Virus record (IMG/VR): IMGVR_UViG_3300032753_002463
Coordinates: 1 to 64,000 of that record
DNA: 64,000 bases
Source of the DNA: a virus
Reading direction: 5' to 3' (one strand)
Shown: piece by piece, positions 1 through 7,974 of the stretch
Position numbering within the stretch: position 1 is the first letter of the stretch
Layout: every line of letters starts with the position of its first letter
Position numbers and translations under genes: made by a program
Notes under the pieces: generated by a model
What the model was told of the DNA's origin: nothing
Seen by the model: only the letters and a program-made list of their open reading frames with translations
Databases searched by the model: none

Positions 1-1073
1 TCCTCATCCTTCTGCTCATATAAGATAACTTTCTTTCGAGAAAGAAACTTCCTTAACATTAGAACTTCTGTTGTCCAGACAGGGGATAGAGCTCTATTTA
101 TTTCCACTCCTGTTACTAGAGCAATCTTAAAAAATGTGGACAATGTATTTAATTTATGATCTATATAGTCTAGGAGACAGGAGTCAACTGCGTTATAAAA
201 TACATAGTTTTCAAAATCATCATCATATAGAGTTTTTAAATTACCATTATATTTAACCTTACCTATACCAAGTGCAGATTGACTAACATATTCAAGAGAA
301 TTAGCTTCCCTTACTTTAATTACACGGTCCCATTTTTTATAAATCTCCATGTAATCGACCATTAATCCGTGCATGGGAACTTGTTGTTTTGTTAACAACA
401 CTCCACTAGGAGAACAAATTTTCGGATCAATCCCTAATCTTTTAGCCCTCGATATCAAATATGGCCAGTCATATCCAAACCAGTTCCATCCACTTATTAA
501 TGGCATCTTGTGCATTAATTTTGACATGAAGGTATAGATCATATCAAATTCACTATCAAAACTTATATAATTGAATGCCCATTTAGCATTAAACTTTTTG
601 AAATGATCATTTACCTTTTTTTCTATCTTCAGTATTTGATCTGGCTCCAATTTTCTAAGGCCTAACACGTGTACCTTCCCAGTGGAGGAAGCTATCGCTA
701 ATGTTAGTATTTTATTAGCAGCTTTTGATGTATCTAATGAATCCGCTTTATTATCAGTAACCTCAACTTCTATATCGACCCAATATTTTCGAGGCGTTTG
801 ATATTCCCATAAAGGTTTTGTAACTTTTTTATCATAAAGCTCCAAGAGTTCAGTAATTCTATACTTATCGTATTTTTGGGTTTTTTGAATTTTGACTGGT
901 TGCTTATCCCAGGAGGACCAACCTTTAATAATACCCCTATCTCCAGGAGAAGCTTTTCTCCAAACATATCTGTCTCTCTCTGGAATGGGAAGATTTAGAA
1001 AAGCCATATCCCCTTCTTCTGTGTAATAGGAAACTTTTAATGATTCCCCTAAATTCTCTATGTCAATTATCAT
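1..1073 (-). CDS. 43: DNA polymerase, family B (T4 gp43-like), N-terminal part
   Basis: This is the amino-terminal 357 residues of the replicative DNA polymerase, open at the left edge of the window. Translating back from the ATG at 1071-1073 gives an uninterrupted frame. It contains the three 3'-5' exonuclease motifs of family B polymerases. Exo I is YWVDIEVEV (Asp and Glu metal ligands). Exo II is GWNWFGYDWPYL, matching the T4 form GWNxxGFDxPY. Exo III is YNAVDSCLLDYI (Tyr-x3-Asp). T4 gp43 is about 900 residues, so the palm, fingers and thumb lie outside the window. The protein should copy phage DNA with proofreading, helped by the gp32-like protein and primase encoded at 13-15 kb. The exonuclease residues look intact. 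The frame is certain; the family assignment is strong. Confidence 0.93.
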   Translation of the reverse strand, partial: MIIDIENLGESLKVSYYTEEGDMAFLNLPIPERDRYVWRKASPGDRGIIKGWSSWDKQPVKIQKTQKYDKYRITELLELYDKKVTKPLWEYQTPRKYWVDIEVEVTDNKADSLDTSKAANKILTLAIASSTGKVHVLGLRKLEPDQILKIEKKVNDHFKKFNAKWAFNYISFDSEFDMIYTFMSKLMHKMPLISGWNWFGYDWPYLISRAKRLGIDPKICSPSGVLLTKQQVPMHGLMVDYMEIYKKWDRVIKVREANSLEYVSQSALGIGKVKYNGNLKTLYDDDFENYVFYNAVDSCLLDYIDHKLNTLSTFFKIALVTGVEINRALSPVWTTEVLMLRKFLSRKKVILYEQKDE

Positions 1074-1124
1074 ATAAATTATATGATGCTACAGCAGCAA
1101 GTGTTTCGACTATTAAGAATATTA

Positions 1125-1631
1125 TTATTTCTTATTTTTGGTATCGGATTGTTGGAATGTTTTCATAGTTTTTTGAAAATCTAAAAATCCCATCAATTTA
1201 TTAGTAAACCTATTTTCCTTTCTCACCGAAGATGTCTTTTTCTTAGAAACACCGCCTCTTCCTTCTACTCCACCACCTATAGTTGGAAATTGATCTCCAG
1301 AACCTACATGATCAGCGGTAGGAAATGATACATTTCCCATACCATTTGTAGCAGCTAATGATGACAGACCTCCTTCACTTTCAGAGAAATTTTGTATCTT
1401 ATCCTTAAAAACCCTGAATGCAGAATTACCACTATTTAGTACATATCCAATAGTTTGACCGTCTGAATTTCTAATAGAATCATCAACTAACGCCTGCCTA
1501 CCATCAAAAAGGGTAGCAGTTTTCCCAATATTTGGGTCACTACTATTTTTAGACTCGGTTCTGTGCCTTGGTTCAGAGCTGGAGCTAGATCCACCACAAC
1601 CACAATCTTCATTTAGCCTATTAATTTTCAT
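1125..1631 (-). CDS. hypothetical protein, possible head-packaged accessory protein
   Basis: This 168-residue protein of unknown function starts MKINRLNEDCGCGG, followed by a serine run (SSSSS), then a polar, low-complexity chain rich in Gly, Ser, Asn and Lys. No catalytic motif or membrane segment is visible. A middle stretch, roughly residues 35-80 (TATLFDGRQALVDDSIRN), looks like a small beta-rich domain. The start is one base past the stop of the gene at 1633-1842, so the two are probably translated together. The N-terminal RLNE followed by an acidic residue resembles the L/I-x-E cleavage site used by T4 gp21 protease on internal head proteins. The same feature appears in three other proteins here. 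That link is inference. Confidence 0.6.
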   Translation of the reverse strand: MKINRLNEDCGCGGSSSSSEPRHRTESKNSSDPNIGKTATLFDGRQALVDDSIRNSDGQTIGYVLNSGNSAFRVFKDKIQNFSESEGGLSSLAATNGMGNVSFPTADHVGSGDQFPTIGGGVEGRGGVSKKKTSSVRKENRFTNKLMGFLDFQKTMKTFQQSDTKNKK

Positions 1632-1632
1632 A

Positions 1633-1842
1633 CTATTTCCTTTTTATAAATTCTCTATAATCTACTAAATTTTGTAGGTTCCTTCCTTTTTTTCTTGATG
1701 GATCATATAATGATTCAGGATCAAGAATATTTGTAATAGTACCAATTCTTTTTAGCTTTTTAGTAGGAAGAAATGGATAATTCATACCTAGATCCCCTGG
1801 ACCCTTACCGATACGTAATTTATTTATTCTCTTCCTATTCAT
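1633..1842 (-). CDS. hypothetical small basic protein
   Basis: This 69-residue protein is rich in Lys and Arg (MNRKRINKLRIGKGPGDLG at the start, EFIKRK at the end). I do not recognise a family. It is the first gene of a two-gene unit with the 168-residue protein, separated by one base. A GATATATAG element sits six bases upstream of the ATG. The strong positive charge is compatible with nucleic acid binding or packaging with DNA, but nothing proves this. Confidence 0.6.
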   Translation of the reverse strand: MNRKRINKLRIGKGPGDLGMNYPFLPTKKLKRIGTITNILDPESLYDPSRKKGRNLQNLVDYREFIKRK

Positions 1843-1847
1843 CTATC

Positions 1848-1856
1848 TATATATCA
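1848..1856 (-). promoter_or_regulatory. GATATATA-type element upstream of the gene at 1633-1842
   Basis: The minus strand reads GATATATAG here, ending six bases before the ATG at 1842. The GATATATA core recurs at least six more times on the minus strand ahead of starts in this window. It resembles the T4 late promoter box TATAAATA. Its role as a promoter is inferred from position only. Confidence 0.35.
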
Positions 1857-1910
1857 AATAACTAATATATCTTTTAATAGATTTTAGTATTTCTATTTTT
1901 CATACAATAT

Positions 1911-1940
1911 AAAAAGGTCCGATATAGAAATATCGGACCC
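1911..1940 (-). terminator. rho-independent terminator
   Basis: A perfect 10-bp inverted repeat, GGTCCGATAT / ATATCGGACC, encloses a 4-base loop. On the minus strand it is followed by five T residues (1911-1915). It sits directly after the stop of the 55-residue gene at 1968, so it should end the transcript carrying the small genes between 1968 and 2560 and possibly 2635-3177. Confidence 0.85.
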
Positions 1941-1967
1941 ACACAATGTAAACAAACAAACAATTGC

Positions 1968-2135
1968 TTATTTCTTTTTCCCTTTCTTGGCGTAATCATT
2001 CCAAGTCCAGATAAATCTGTGATAATTTTTCTTAACCAAAGCAAAGCCGGTATCCCCGTCTTGTATTTTTACAACATTATCGGGTGGTGCATAGTTACTT
2101 ATGTCCGCCCCTTTGCTTTTTTTTGCCTTTTTCAT
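1968..2135 (-). CDS. hypothetical small lysine-rich protein (55 aa)
   Basis: This short frame runs from ATG at 2133-2135 to TAA at 1968-1970. It encodes 55 residues beginning MKKAKKSKGADISNYAPP and ending with a basic tail (YAKKGKKK). The middle contains IQDGDTGFALVKKNYHRF, which looks like a compact beta-strand fold. The gene starts two bases after the stop of the DUF4494-like gene at 2138 and ends just before a strong terminator, which supports it as the last member of a small operon. No function is recognised. Confidence 0.65.
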   Translation of the reverse strand: MKKAKKSKGADISNYAPPDNVVKIQDGDTGFALVKKNYHRFIWTWNDYAKKGKKK

Positions 2136-2137
2136 AA

Positions 2138-2353
2138 TTAGTCATTCAATTTCAAGACAGATTCTATCTGTGACTTGTTTATCGATGTAACCTCTGCGGT
2201 AGAAATTCCCGTTCCTACATGTTCAGTTGCCAACGCTTCTGCATGGGTTACACTCTCTGCTTCTACTAAGATCTGTGTCTTAGTTACTATTGGTTTTCCA
2301 GATTTGCTTACCTCTCCGGAATCGAAGGTAATTTTACAAAGATAATAGCTCAT
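2138..2353 (-). CDS. DUF4494-like small protein
   Basis: This 71-residue protein begins MSYYLCKITFDSGEVSKSGK. It then has the pattern VTKTQILVEAESVTHAEALA and ends with EVTSINKSQIESVL. A beta hairpin, a phrase meaning 'valued into an alpha-helix with T-x-AEA', and a final strand with a xSI-K motif recall DUF4494 proteins common in Bacteroidota and their mobile elements. That match is from memory and unverified. The role of the family is unknown. The gene lies between the Hc1-like gene (30 bases upstream) and the 55-residue gene, in one small operon. Confidence 0.55.
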   Translation of the reverse strand: MSYYLCKITFDSGEVSKSGKPIVTKTQILVEAESVTHAEALATEHVGTGISTAEVTSINKSQIESVLKLND

Positions 2354-2383
2354 TTCTTATAATTTTGGTTAAATAATTTCTAC

Positions 2384-2560
2384 CTATTCAGATTTTTTTG
2401 CTTCCTGTACTTCTACCCTCAGCGCTTGAGTTAATTCCTTCAATTCCTGACATTGAGCTCTTAATCTAGTTCCTGCTGCTTTATTTCCCTTTCCAAAGAA
2501 TTTATCTGCTTCATTCCTCATCGATAAAACTAGCTCCGAAATTTTGTTGTAAGTTTCCAT
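2384..2560 (-). CDS. histone H1-like (Hc1-family) small DNA-binding protein
   Basis: This 58-residue protein runs from ATG at 2558-2560 to TAG at 2384-2386. Its centre reads GKGNKAAGTRLRAQCQELK, matching the signature of the Hc1 histone H1-like family known from Chlamydia and widespread in Bacteroidota (GNKAAG-x-R-x-R followed by a leucine-rich helix). The chain should form two amphipathic helices joined at the KGNKAAG loop, with a charged tail (EVQEAKKSE). Family members coat or compact DNA. A phage copy could act on host nucleoid or phage DNA; this is inference. It is the first gene of the operon that ends at the terminator at 1911-1940. An A/T-rich leader precedes it, with no Shine-Dalgarno sequence. 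Confidence 0.7.
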   Translation of the reverse strand: METYNKISELVLSMRNEADKFFGKGNKAAGTRLRAQCQELKELTQALRVEVQEAKKSE

Positions 2561-2634
2561 ATTTAATTTTGTGTTTTTAATTTATTATTATACACAAACC
2601 CTTGTTCTTTGTTTCGTTAAAGAAATGCAAGTAA

Positions 2635-3177
2635 TTAATTATGAGATAATTTTGTATGGAGTATAGATTTTGAATTTGCACCGGTTTGGGTGTTCCATCT
2701 TCCTTTTGACCAAATACTTATAGTATTTTTAGTAAAATTCATATATTCCTCTGTTCCAATTTCAATATTTTCCAAAAATTCGTCATAGATCTTCGTAACT
2801 TTAGGATTTTTCTCCAAATAATCATCCAAAGCTTTCTCGAGTATATCTGATATTTTAGTTAATTCATCAATAGTAATGCTAATTTTTTCATTTTCTCTTG
2901 ACTTAAAAGGAGCCTCATCGATCAAAAAGGAATCCATATCCTCGGGTGTTATTTCCTCTATTGAAAGAACCACATAAGATTGTTCGGCATCATTTATAAT
3001 ATCATTCTTGGAAAACTTACCCAACTTTATTATAAATGCCCTTTCATGATCACTTTTATCGCCAGTCTTGAAGAAGTAATCATAGGACTTGTCCATTTTT
3101 TTAACATGGAAGTAATTATTACCAAGTCCTTCCTCTTCGTTCAACATATAGTCTTTGAAATACTTTAAAAATTCCAT
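2635..3177 (-). CDS. hypothetical protein, possible head-packaged accessory protein
   Basis: This 180-residue acidic protein of unknown function begins MEFLKYFKDYMLNEEEGLG, a short amphipathic helix ending in L-N-E. That resembles the capsid-targeting leaders of T4 internal proteins, cut after L/I-x-E. The rest mixes beta strands (HERAFIIKLGKF, SYVVLSIEEI) with a helix-rich middle (ITIDELTKISDILEKALDDYL) and a basic C-terminus containing SIWSKGRWN. There is no membrane segment and no recognised enzyme motif. It stands alone between the terminator at 3222-3249 and the Hc1-like gene. A GGAATATATAA element lies about 14 bases upstream of its start. Confidence 0.6.
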   Translation of the reverse strand: MEFLKYFKDYMLNEEEGLGNNYFHVKKMDKSYDYFFKTGDKSDHERAFIIKLGKFSKNDIINDAEQSYVVLSIEEITPEDMDSFLIDEAPFKSRENEKISITIDELTKISDILEKALDDYLEKNPKVTKIYDEFLENIEIGTEEYMNFTKNTISIWSKGRWNTQTGANSKSILHTKLSHN

Positions 3178-3221
3178 AGCTTTTTTTCTTTTATATATTC
3201 CATTATTTAATAATTCCCACT

Positions 3222-3249
3222 AAAAAAACCCTAGCACAAGCTAGGGTTT
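3222..3249 (-). terminator. rho-independent terminator after the MoxR gene
   Basis: A perfect 10-bp inverted repeat, AAACCCTAGC / GCTAGGGTTT, encloses a 4-base loop. On the minus strand it is followed by a T tract (3222-3225). It lies 18 bases past the stop of the MoxR gene and should end the VWA-MoxR transcript. Confidence 0.88.
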
Positions 3250-3266
3250 CTAAAGAGAGGTATTAT

Positions 3267-4589
3267 TTATTCTTGCATCATTTTTTTGTAATGCTTCTCC
3301 CACAAGCTAAGTTGTTCATAATATGCTTTTTTCTTCCTAATATAGGGAACATGCACTAACATCATAGACATTGCTGCAGTGGCATAATCTGCGGCGTCTA
3401 TTGATATCCAATACTTAATGAAGTTTGCCCATTCATCTGGAGTAAGTTCAGTATTGAGTTTTTCTGCATGGTTAACAATAGCTGCAGTCCAGGCCCACAT
3501 TCTATTTGGCACATAGCTATTTCCTTTTTTACCTGGCGTTGGTGCATTTTGGGGATCTTTAAATACTTTCCCAATATCATCAAAAGAAAATTCCTGTGCT
3601 AACTGATAGTATTCTAAAAAAGCATTAGCAGCTGCTGTACCAACCTCCTTTGTAAATATTTTACGTAACGCATCTTCTGTAATGACTCTTTTACCCTTGT
3701 CTTTTTTTCTTTGCTGGAGAAATCCTTCTAATTTCTTAGCAGCATCAATCCATCCTCTGGGAGTAAAATTACCCATATCATCAGAATCTTCATTAAATGA
3801 TCCATGAAAATACTCAGGCATGTGCTTAATGAACGTAATCATTTCAGGAATTACTAATTGGGATAAGCATTTTTCATACATTATCTTTTTAGGATAAGTC
3901 TCGATATGCTTTAACAAGCCCTCCGGAGTAGCAACATAGTTAACAAGATTAAACCTATCAATCATTGCAGAGCCTAAATCCCTAATTTTTTCTGCCCTAT
4001 CATCTTTCGGTCTGTTTCCTGCTGCGACTACCATCCAACGTGAAGGTAAAACATAATCAGTACCCGGTAATGTTCTAGTTTGAACAAATTGCATTAACGA
4101 ATCCATAACATAAGGATCTGCACGATTAAATTCATCAAAAAAGATAGCACCACCAGGACCATCGTCTTCTGTTTTACCCTCTGGTATAATACCTCCGGGC
4201 CAGTTACTCCTAGGCCAAAAAGTAGGGGGATTGGATCTAGTAACACCGCTACCGTGAGGGGACTTTGAAGTAACAGATTCTACAACTTTTGGTACTCCTA
4301 TTAAATCAACAGGCTGAGAATATCTTAATTCTACAGGCATAAATCCTATACCCAATCTCTCACAAACTTGAGACACTAACTCAGTTTTACCAATTCCAGG
4401 TGCTCCATAGATAAACATTGGTTTTTGCCAGCCTGTTTCGGTTAAAATGTAATAATCATCGATGAGATCCTGGATAATTTCTGCTGCTGAAAGGTCAGGG
4501 ACACTCTTCCAAGGGCTTCTCAGGTGTGCCAATAATTTTTGATCCCCAAGACCATCTGTTGTTTTTGCTTCGCTTGTTGTTTTCGCCAT
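3267..4589 (-). CDS. MoxR-type AAA+ ATPase
   Basis: This 440-residue AAA+ ATPase of the MoxR/RavA type has Walker A GAPGIGKT at residues 62-69 and Walker B GGAIFFDEFNRA, with the acidic pair at 152-153. A sensor-like NRP segment follows (VVAAGNRPKDDRAEK), and an alpha-helical C-terminal part extends to the end. MoxR ATPases work as chaperones or remodelling motors for a partner with a von Willebrand A (VWA) domain. Here the partner gene ends 22 bases upstream and is transcribed first, so the two form an operon closed by the terminator at 3222-3249. The substrate is unknown; head or tail assembly or metal insertion into a client are possible. All core ATPase residues appear present. Confidence 0.88.
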   Translation of the reverse strand: MAKTTSEAKTTDGLGDQKLLAHLRSPWKSVPDLSAAEIIQDLIDDYYILTETGWQKPMFIYGAPGIGKTELVSQVCERLGIGFMPVELRYSQPVDLIGVPKVVESVTSKSPHGSGVTRSNPPTFWPRSNWPGGIIPEGKTEDDGPGGAIFFDEFNRADPYVMDSLMQFVQTRTLPGTDYVLPSRWMVVAAGNRPKDDRAEKIRDLGSAMIDRFNLVNYVATPEGLLKHIETYPKKIMYEKCLSQLVIPEMITFIKHMPEYFHGSFNEDSDDMGNFTPRGWIDAAKKLEGFLQQRKKDKGKRVITEDALRKIFTKEVGTAAANAFLEYYQLAQEFSFDDIGKVFKDPQNAPTPGKKGNSYVPNRMWAWTAAIVNHAEKLNTELTPDEWANFIKYWISIDAADYATAAMSMMLVHVPYIRKKKAYYEQLSLWEKHYKKMMQE

Positions 4590-4611
4590 TTTTATTTGGT
4601 GTTTAAAAAAT

Positions 4612-5934
4612 TTACAATATTAGATTAAGACGTGTTCCAAATGGGATTTTAACATTTTCGTTTATATAGCCTTGAGTACCTACAATTACCCAAATAACTT
4701 TATCTTTGTACATTGGAATTCCAAATTCTTTTTCTGTGGGAAATGGACCACATCCATCAGTAAAATAAATAATTGGGCCTAATGTTTTTTTACCAAGTAA
4801 GTTTTCTTTAATCCATTTAAATGGAGGGCTAAAATCTGTACCGCCGCCGCCACGGGGGGAATTTAGTAAATGTAAAGTATTTGGAGTTACAACATCAACA
4901 GGCAAATGAAGAGCTGCATCACACCACATGAGATGTATTTGTTTAGGCTTAAAATTTTTGATTATTTCATGTGCTTCGCTGACCATACCAGTTAATTCCT
5001 TCTGACCAATGGATCCCGAAGTATCTCCGATTAATACAAAGCTATCAAATGTTGATTTTGTTGGGGTTCTAGTCCATTGGATATCATCATTTCCGATGAA
5101 TCTACGATGTGGTATATCATATTTATGTTTTTCACCCATAGATATGATAAATCTCCTTAATGCATTTTTCCAATCAATCTGAGGTTGTAATAATTTTAAT
5201 AGCTTTCTCTTAAAGCTCTCTGGCATAGTTCCTGCATTTTTATTAAGGCTGTCCTTCAATGCATCGTCCCAATAATCGCTAAGCTTTTCAGGATCACTTA
5301 GATCACTTTCTACTACTTTCATTTCTCCCTCCTCATCACCATCTTGTGGTTCTCCACCCTCTGTCTGTGGTGGGGGAGGTGGTGGATCCTCAACTTCCCC
5401 GATTCTCCATGTACAATTTCCACCCTTGCCCGCTACATAATCGGGAGGTAGATCAATATTGTTTTGAAGTAGGTATTGATATATCATTTCCGCTGTCCAT
5501 CCTTCATACTTTTTTTCTAAAAGAGCCTCTGTTGGCATTACCCCACAACTATCAGGAAGATCTGAGATTAATTGATTTAATGCATAATCGGCAGCAGCAT
5601 TCCAATAATCTGGATTTGCTTGTCTTCTCAAAAAATGTTTGAGTATACAGTGCATTACTTCATGACAAATAACCCATTTAATCTCATCATCTGATTTTTC
5701 CAAAACAAAATCGGGGTCATAAAATAAATGCTTACCATCAGTAGCCATAGTCTTATACTTAAGACCAAGTTTCTCCTCTACCTTTAAGTGCATAATTAAG
5801 TTACCAAAAAAAGGTTGCTTATTTCCAAGCTGGACCTTACATTTCATCATCTTTCTACCAGCCCGAGCTGATACCGAATTCCATTCCTCTTCTTGGAGCT
5901 GCTGTTTTGTTTTGACCGGAGCGGTTTGACTCAT
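4612..5934 (-). CDS. VWA-domain protein with an HExxH metallopeptidase-like domain, MoxR partner
   Basis: This 440-residue protein has two parts. The N-terminal half carries HEVMH (residues 91-95) followed by ILKHFLRR and NAAADYALNQLI. That is the layout of the putative metallopeptidase family (DUF2201 type) that precedes VWA domains. The C-terminal half is a VWA-like domain with the metal-ion-dependent adhesion site DTSGS at residues 304-308, and later a TDG segment. A proline- and acid-rich linker joins the halves (PPPPPPQ around residue 187, then EGGEPQDGDEEGE). It pairs with the downstream MoxR ATPase, a known two-protein arrangement. Whether the HExxH site cuts a substrate is not shown by sequence. 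A 152-base gap upstream should hold its promoter. Confidence 0.85.
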   Translation of the reverse strand: MSQTAPVKTKQQLQEEEWNSVSARAGRKMMKCKVQLGNKQPFFGNLIMHLKVEEKLGLKYKTMATDGKHLFYDPDFVLEKSDDEIKWVICHEVMHCILKHFLRRQANPDYWNAAADYALNQLISDLPDSCGVMPTEALLEKKYEGWTAEMIYQYLLQNNIDLPPDYVAGKGGNCTWRIGEVEDPPPPPPQTEGGEPQDGDEEGEMKVVESDLSDPEKLSDYWDDALKDSLNKNAGTMPESFKRKLLKLLQPQIDWKNALRRFIISMGEKHKYDIPHRRFIGNDDIQWTRTPTKSTFDSFVLIGDTSGSIGQKELTGMVSEAHEIIKNFKPKQIHLMWCDAALHLPVDVVTPNTLHLLNSPRGGGGTDFSPPFKWIKENLLGKKTLGPIIYFTDGCGPFPTEKEFGIPMYKDKVIWVIVGTQGYINENVKIPFGTRLNLIL

Positions 5935-6086
5935 CTAAAATTTATTTGTGAGAATTATAGGGAATTCTTAAATTCACCCACTATAATATACATTTGAAAA
6001 TAATTGTAAAAGTACACAAAAAATTCTGACTAAAAAATTTCTTATTGTTAAGAAAACGTTAAATATATTTAAAGATAGATTGGCAT

Positions 6087-7970
6087 TTAAGAGGATTTAA
6101 TAAATTCCTGCCAGAGGTATACAATAGATTTTGGAGCATTTTTCTTAAAATTAACAAAATCCTGGCGAACTATCATATCCTGAATTTCTAAGGAATTATT
6201 CCATTGAGGAGTGGAATATATGTGAAATTCCGGAGTTAGTTTACCCTTTTTAATCAAGCTCTTTTTTTGTAATACATAATTTTCATAAGTGTCCTTTTGT
6301 GTTGTTAGACCAATGACATTATATTTTTCAGACAATGCTTCTATACATGTAGCTAGTAAATTATTAGGAACATAGATAACATCCTCTATTAGATCCTTAA
6401 ATTCAGTAGCAATTGAAACCATACTTTTCTTAAGAATATCTATATCTAGTGGATATTTTTTAGATCCCTCTTGTGGTTCTACAACAGCTAATACTACCGG
6501 TAAATGATTTTCTTGTTTAGTCCTTTGTATGATTTTTAAGTCCCCATTATTGAATGGCTGAAAATTTCCAATAACTAAATTAACCATCTTCTTCTCATCA
6601 TGGTGAGTTGTTTTGTCATCAGGATCTTTATTATCTAATGGAGTTTCAATACTATCCTTAATTTGATCCATTAAATTAGTAGAATCTACATCCTCACCAG
6701 CATTTTCAACATCCTCACTTTCCTCAATAATGATATTTTTGCTCTCTTTCCTAAATTCACCAAATGTTGGTATTCCACTTTCTGCTACACCATCTAAATT
6801 ATTTAGATAATCTGCTATTTCTCGAACCAATATATTAAATTGTTGAATAGACCCGCTAGTAAAAAATCCACCTGCTTTTTTCTTTAGTTTTCTAAATGCA
6901 GATAGTATTAGTTTAAATAAGGATTCATAGCTTTCTTCTTCCTGTATTAATGCCCTAGTTTTCTCGGAAGAAATATTATCTATATTTGCTTGGAATCCTT
7001 CTCCCCTTAAATAAGCGGGCTCCTCAAAATCAACACCCCTGTAATTTTCACCATACTCATCGATAAATTTTTCAAAAACATCACAGATAAAGGAAATATA
7101 TCTATCCTCTATTTCATCTCCCACATATTGAAAATGCTCTAGCCCTTTTTCTAATATAAAATTCATGATCTCTAATACAGTGATACCGTAAATATCATTG
7201 GGAAAAAATCCTTCACTTTTAATCTCATTTTCCTTTGCAATCTCGGCAAATACAGGATCTACTATTTTAGCACTCACAGTTTCTCCTTGTCCATCCAAGG
7301 AACCAAATTTAAATACTATCCCTTCTATAGGCTTATCTAAATCATCATTTAACGTTGTTTTTTTAAGCTCTGGATTAAGTATTGATATAATGTATTTGGC
7401 AAAGGAATTCGTGCCGTATTGATAGCTTAAAGTGTCAAATGGCACACTTAAAAATTCTTGTATCTTAACTTTTTGTTCATCGTTCATTTTTCCTTGGAAA
7501 ATGATTGGAGGGTTTTCGACACCTAATATTTCTGCCCAGTGATCTAGCTCTTTTTTATCTACAATAGTTCTTTCAATTTCTCCAAAATCATCCTTAACAA
7601 GAATATAGGTAAGGACAAGATTATTTTTTGGTAATCTATCATAAGTAATAGAAATTGGATTGCTGTTTATAAAATATTCCATTCCAAATCTCCATCCTAA
7701 TGGCAATTCATCCTTTATTTCGTCGGCTAAAGTATTTACATACCTAATTGGAGGTTCGTAATATCTCATTAATGTTCTATCGATCTTTGTTATGGGATTT
7801 AATTGATCCCTTTTATAAAAAGATATCTCACCGTCATTAATATTCCTTTCAAATGAAAATGATGATCCATTTAACATTTCTGTTATTACTACAGTCTTCT
7901 TGAAAAGATTTTCCAAAAATTCTTTCCCTTGCTTCCTATAAATGTCCGTTAGATATTTTATCCCTGCCAT
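6087..7970 (-). CDS. RNA ligase-like / NMN adenylyltransferase-like fusion with degenerate active sites
   Basis: This 627-residue fusion has an N-terminal segment (about 1-245) arranged like T4 RNA ligase 2. Motif I reads VVITEMLNGSSFSF, a motif III-like segment reads WRFGMEYF, motif IV reads IEGIVFKFG, and a weak motif V reads AKIVDP. In active ligases motif I is E-K-x-x-G, where Lys carries the AMP. Here residue 32 is Met (codon ATG). The middle is helical with an acidic linker (about 415-460). The C-terminal part (about 463-627) begins VNLVIGNFQPFNNGD, the nucleotidyltransferase P-loop-like motif G-x-F-x-P-x-H-x-G-H. Here both His are replaced, by Asn474 and Asp477. If these alignments hold, both halves may bind nucleotides without the usual chemistry. 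A structural or sensing role is possible. Domain calls are by eye. Confidence 0.6.
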   Translation of the reverse strand: MAGIKYLTDIYRKQGKEFLENLFKKTVVITEMLNGSSFSFERNINDGEISFYKRDQLNPITKIDRTLMRYYEPPIRYVNTLADEIKDELPLGWRFGMEYFINSNPISITYDRLPKNNLVLTYILVKDDFGEIERTIVDKKELDHWAEILGVENPPIIFQGKMNDEQKVKIQEFLSVPFDTLSYQYGTNSFAKYIISILNPELKKTTLNDDLDKPIEGIVFKFGSLDGQGETVSAKIVDPVFAEIAKENEIKSEGFFPNDIYGITVLEIMNFILEKGLEHFQYVGDEIEDRYISFICDVFEKFIDEYGENYRGVDFEEPAYLRGEGFQANIDNISSEKTRALIQEEESYESLFKLILSAFRKLKKKAGGFFTSGSIQQFNILVREIADYLNNLDGVAESGIPTFGEFRKESKNIIIEESEDVENAGEDVDSTNLMDQIKDSIETPLDNKDPDDKTTHHDEKKMVNLVIGNFQPFNNGDLKIIQRTKQENHLPVVLAVVEPQEGSKKYPLDIDILKKSMVSIATEFKDLIEDVIYVPNNLLATCIEALSEKYNVIGLTTQKDTYENYVLQKKSLIKKGKLTPEFHIYSTPQWNNSLEIQDMIVRQDFVNFKKNAPKSIVYLWQEFIKSS

Positions 7971-7974
7971 ATAC

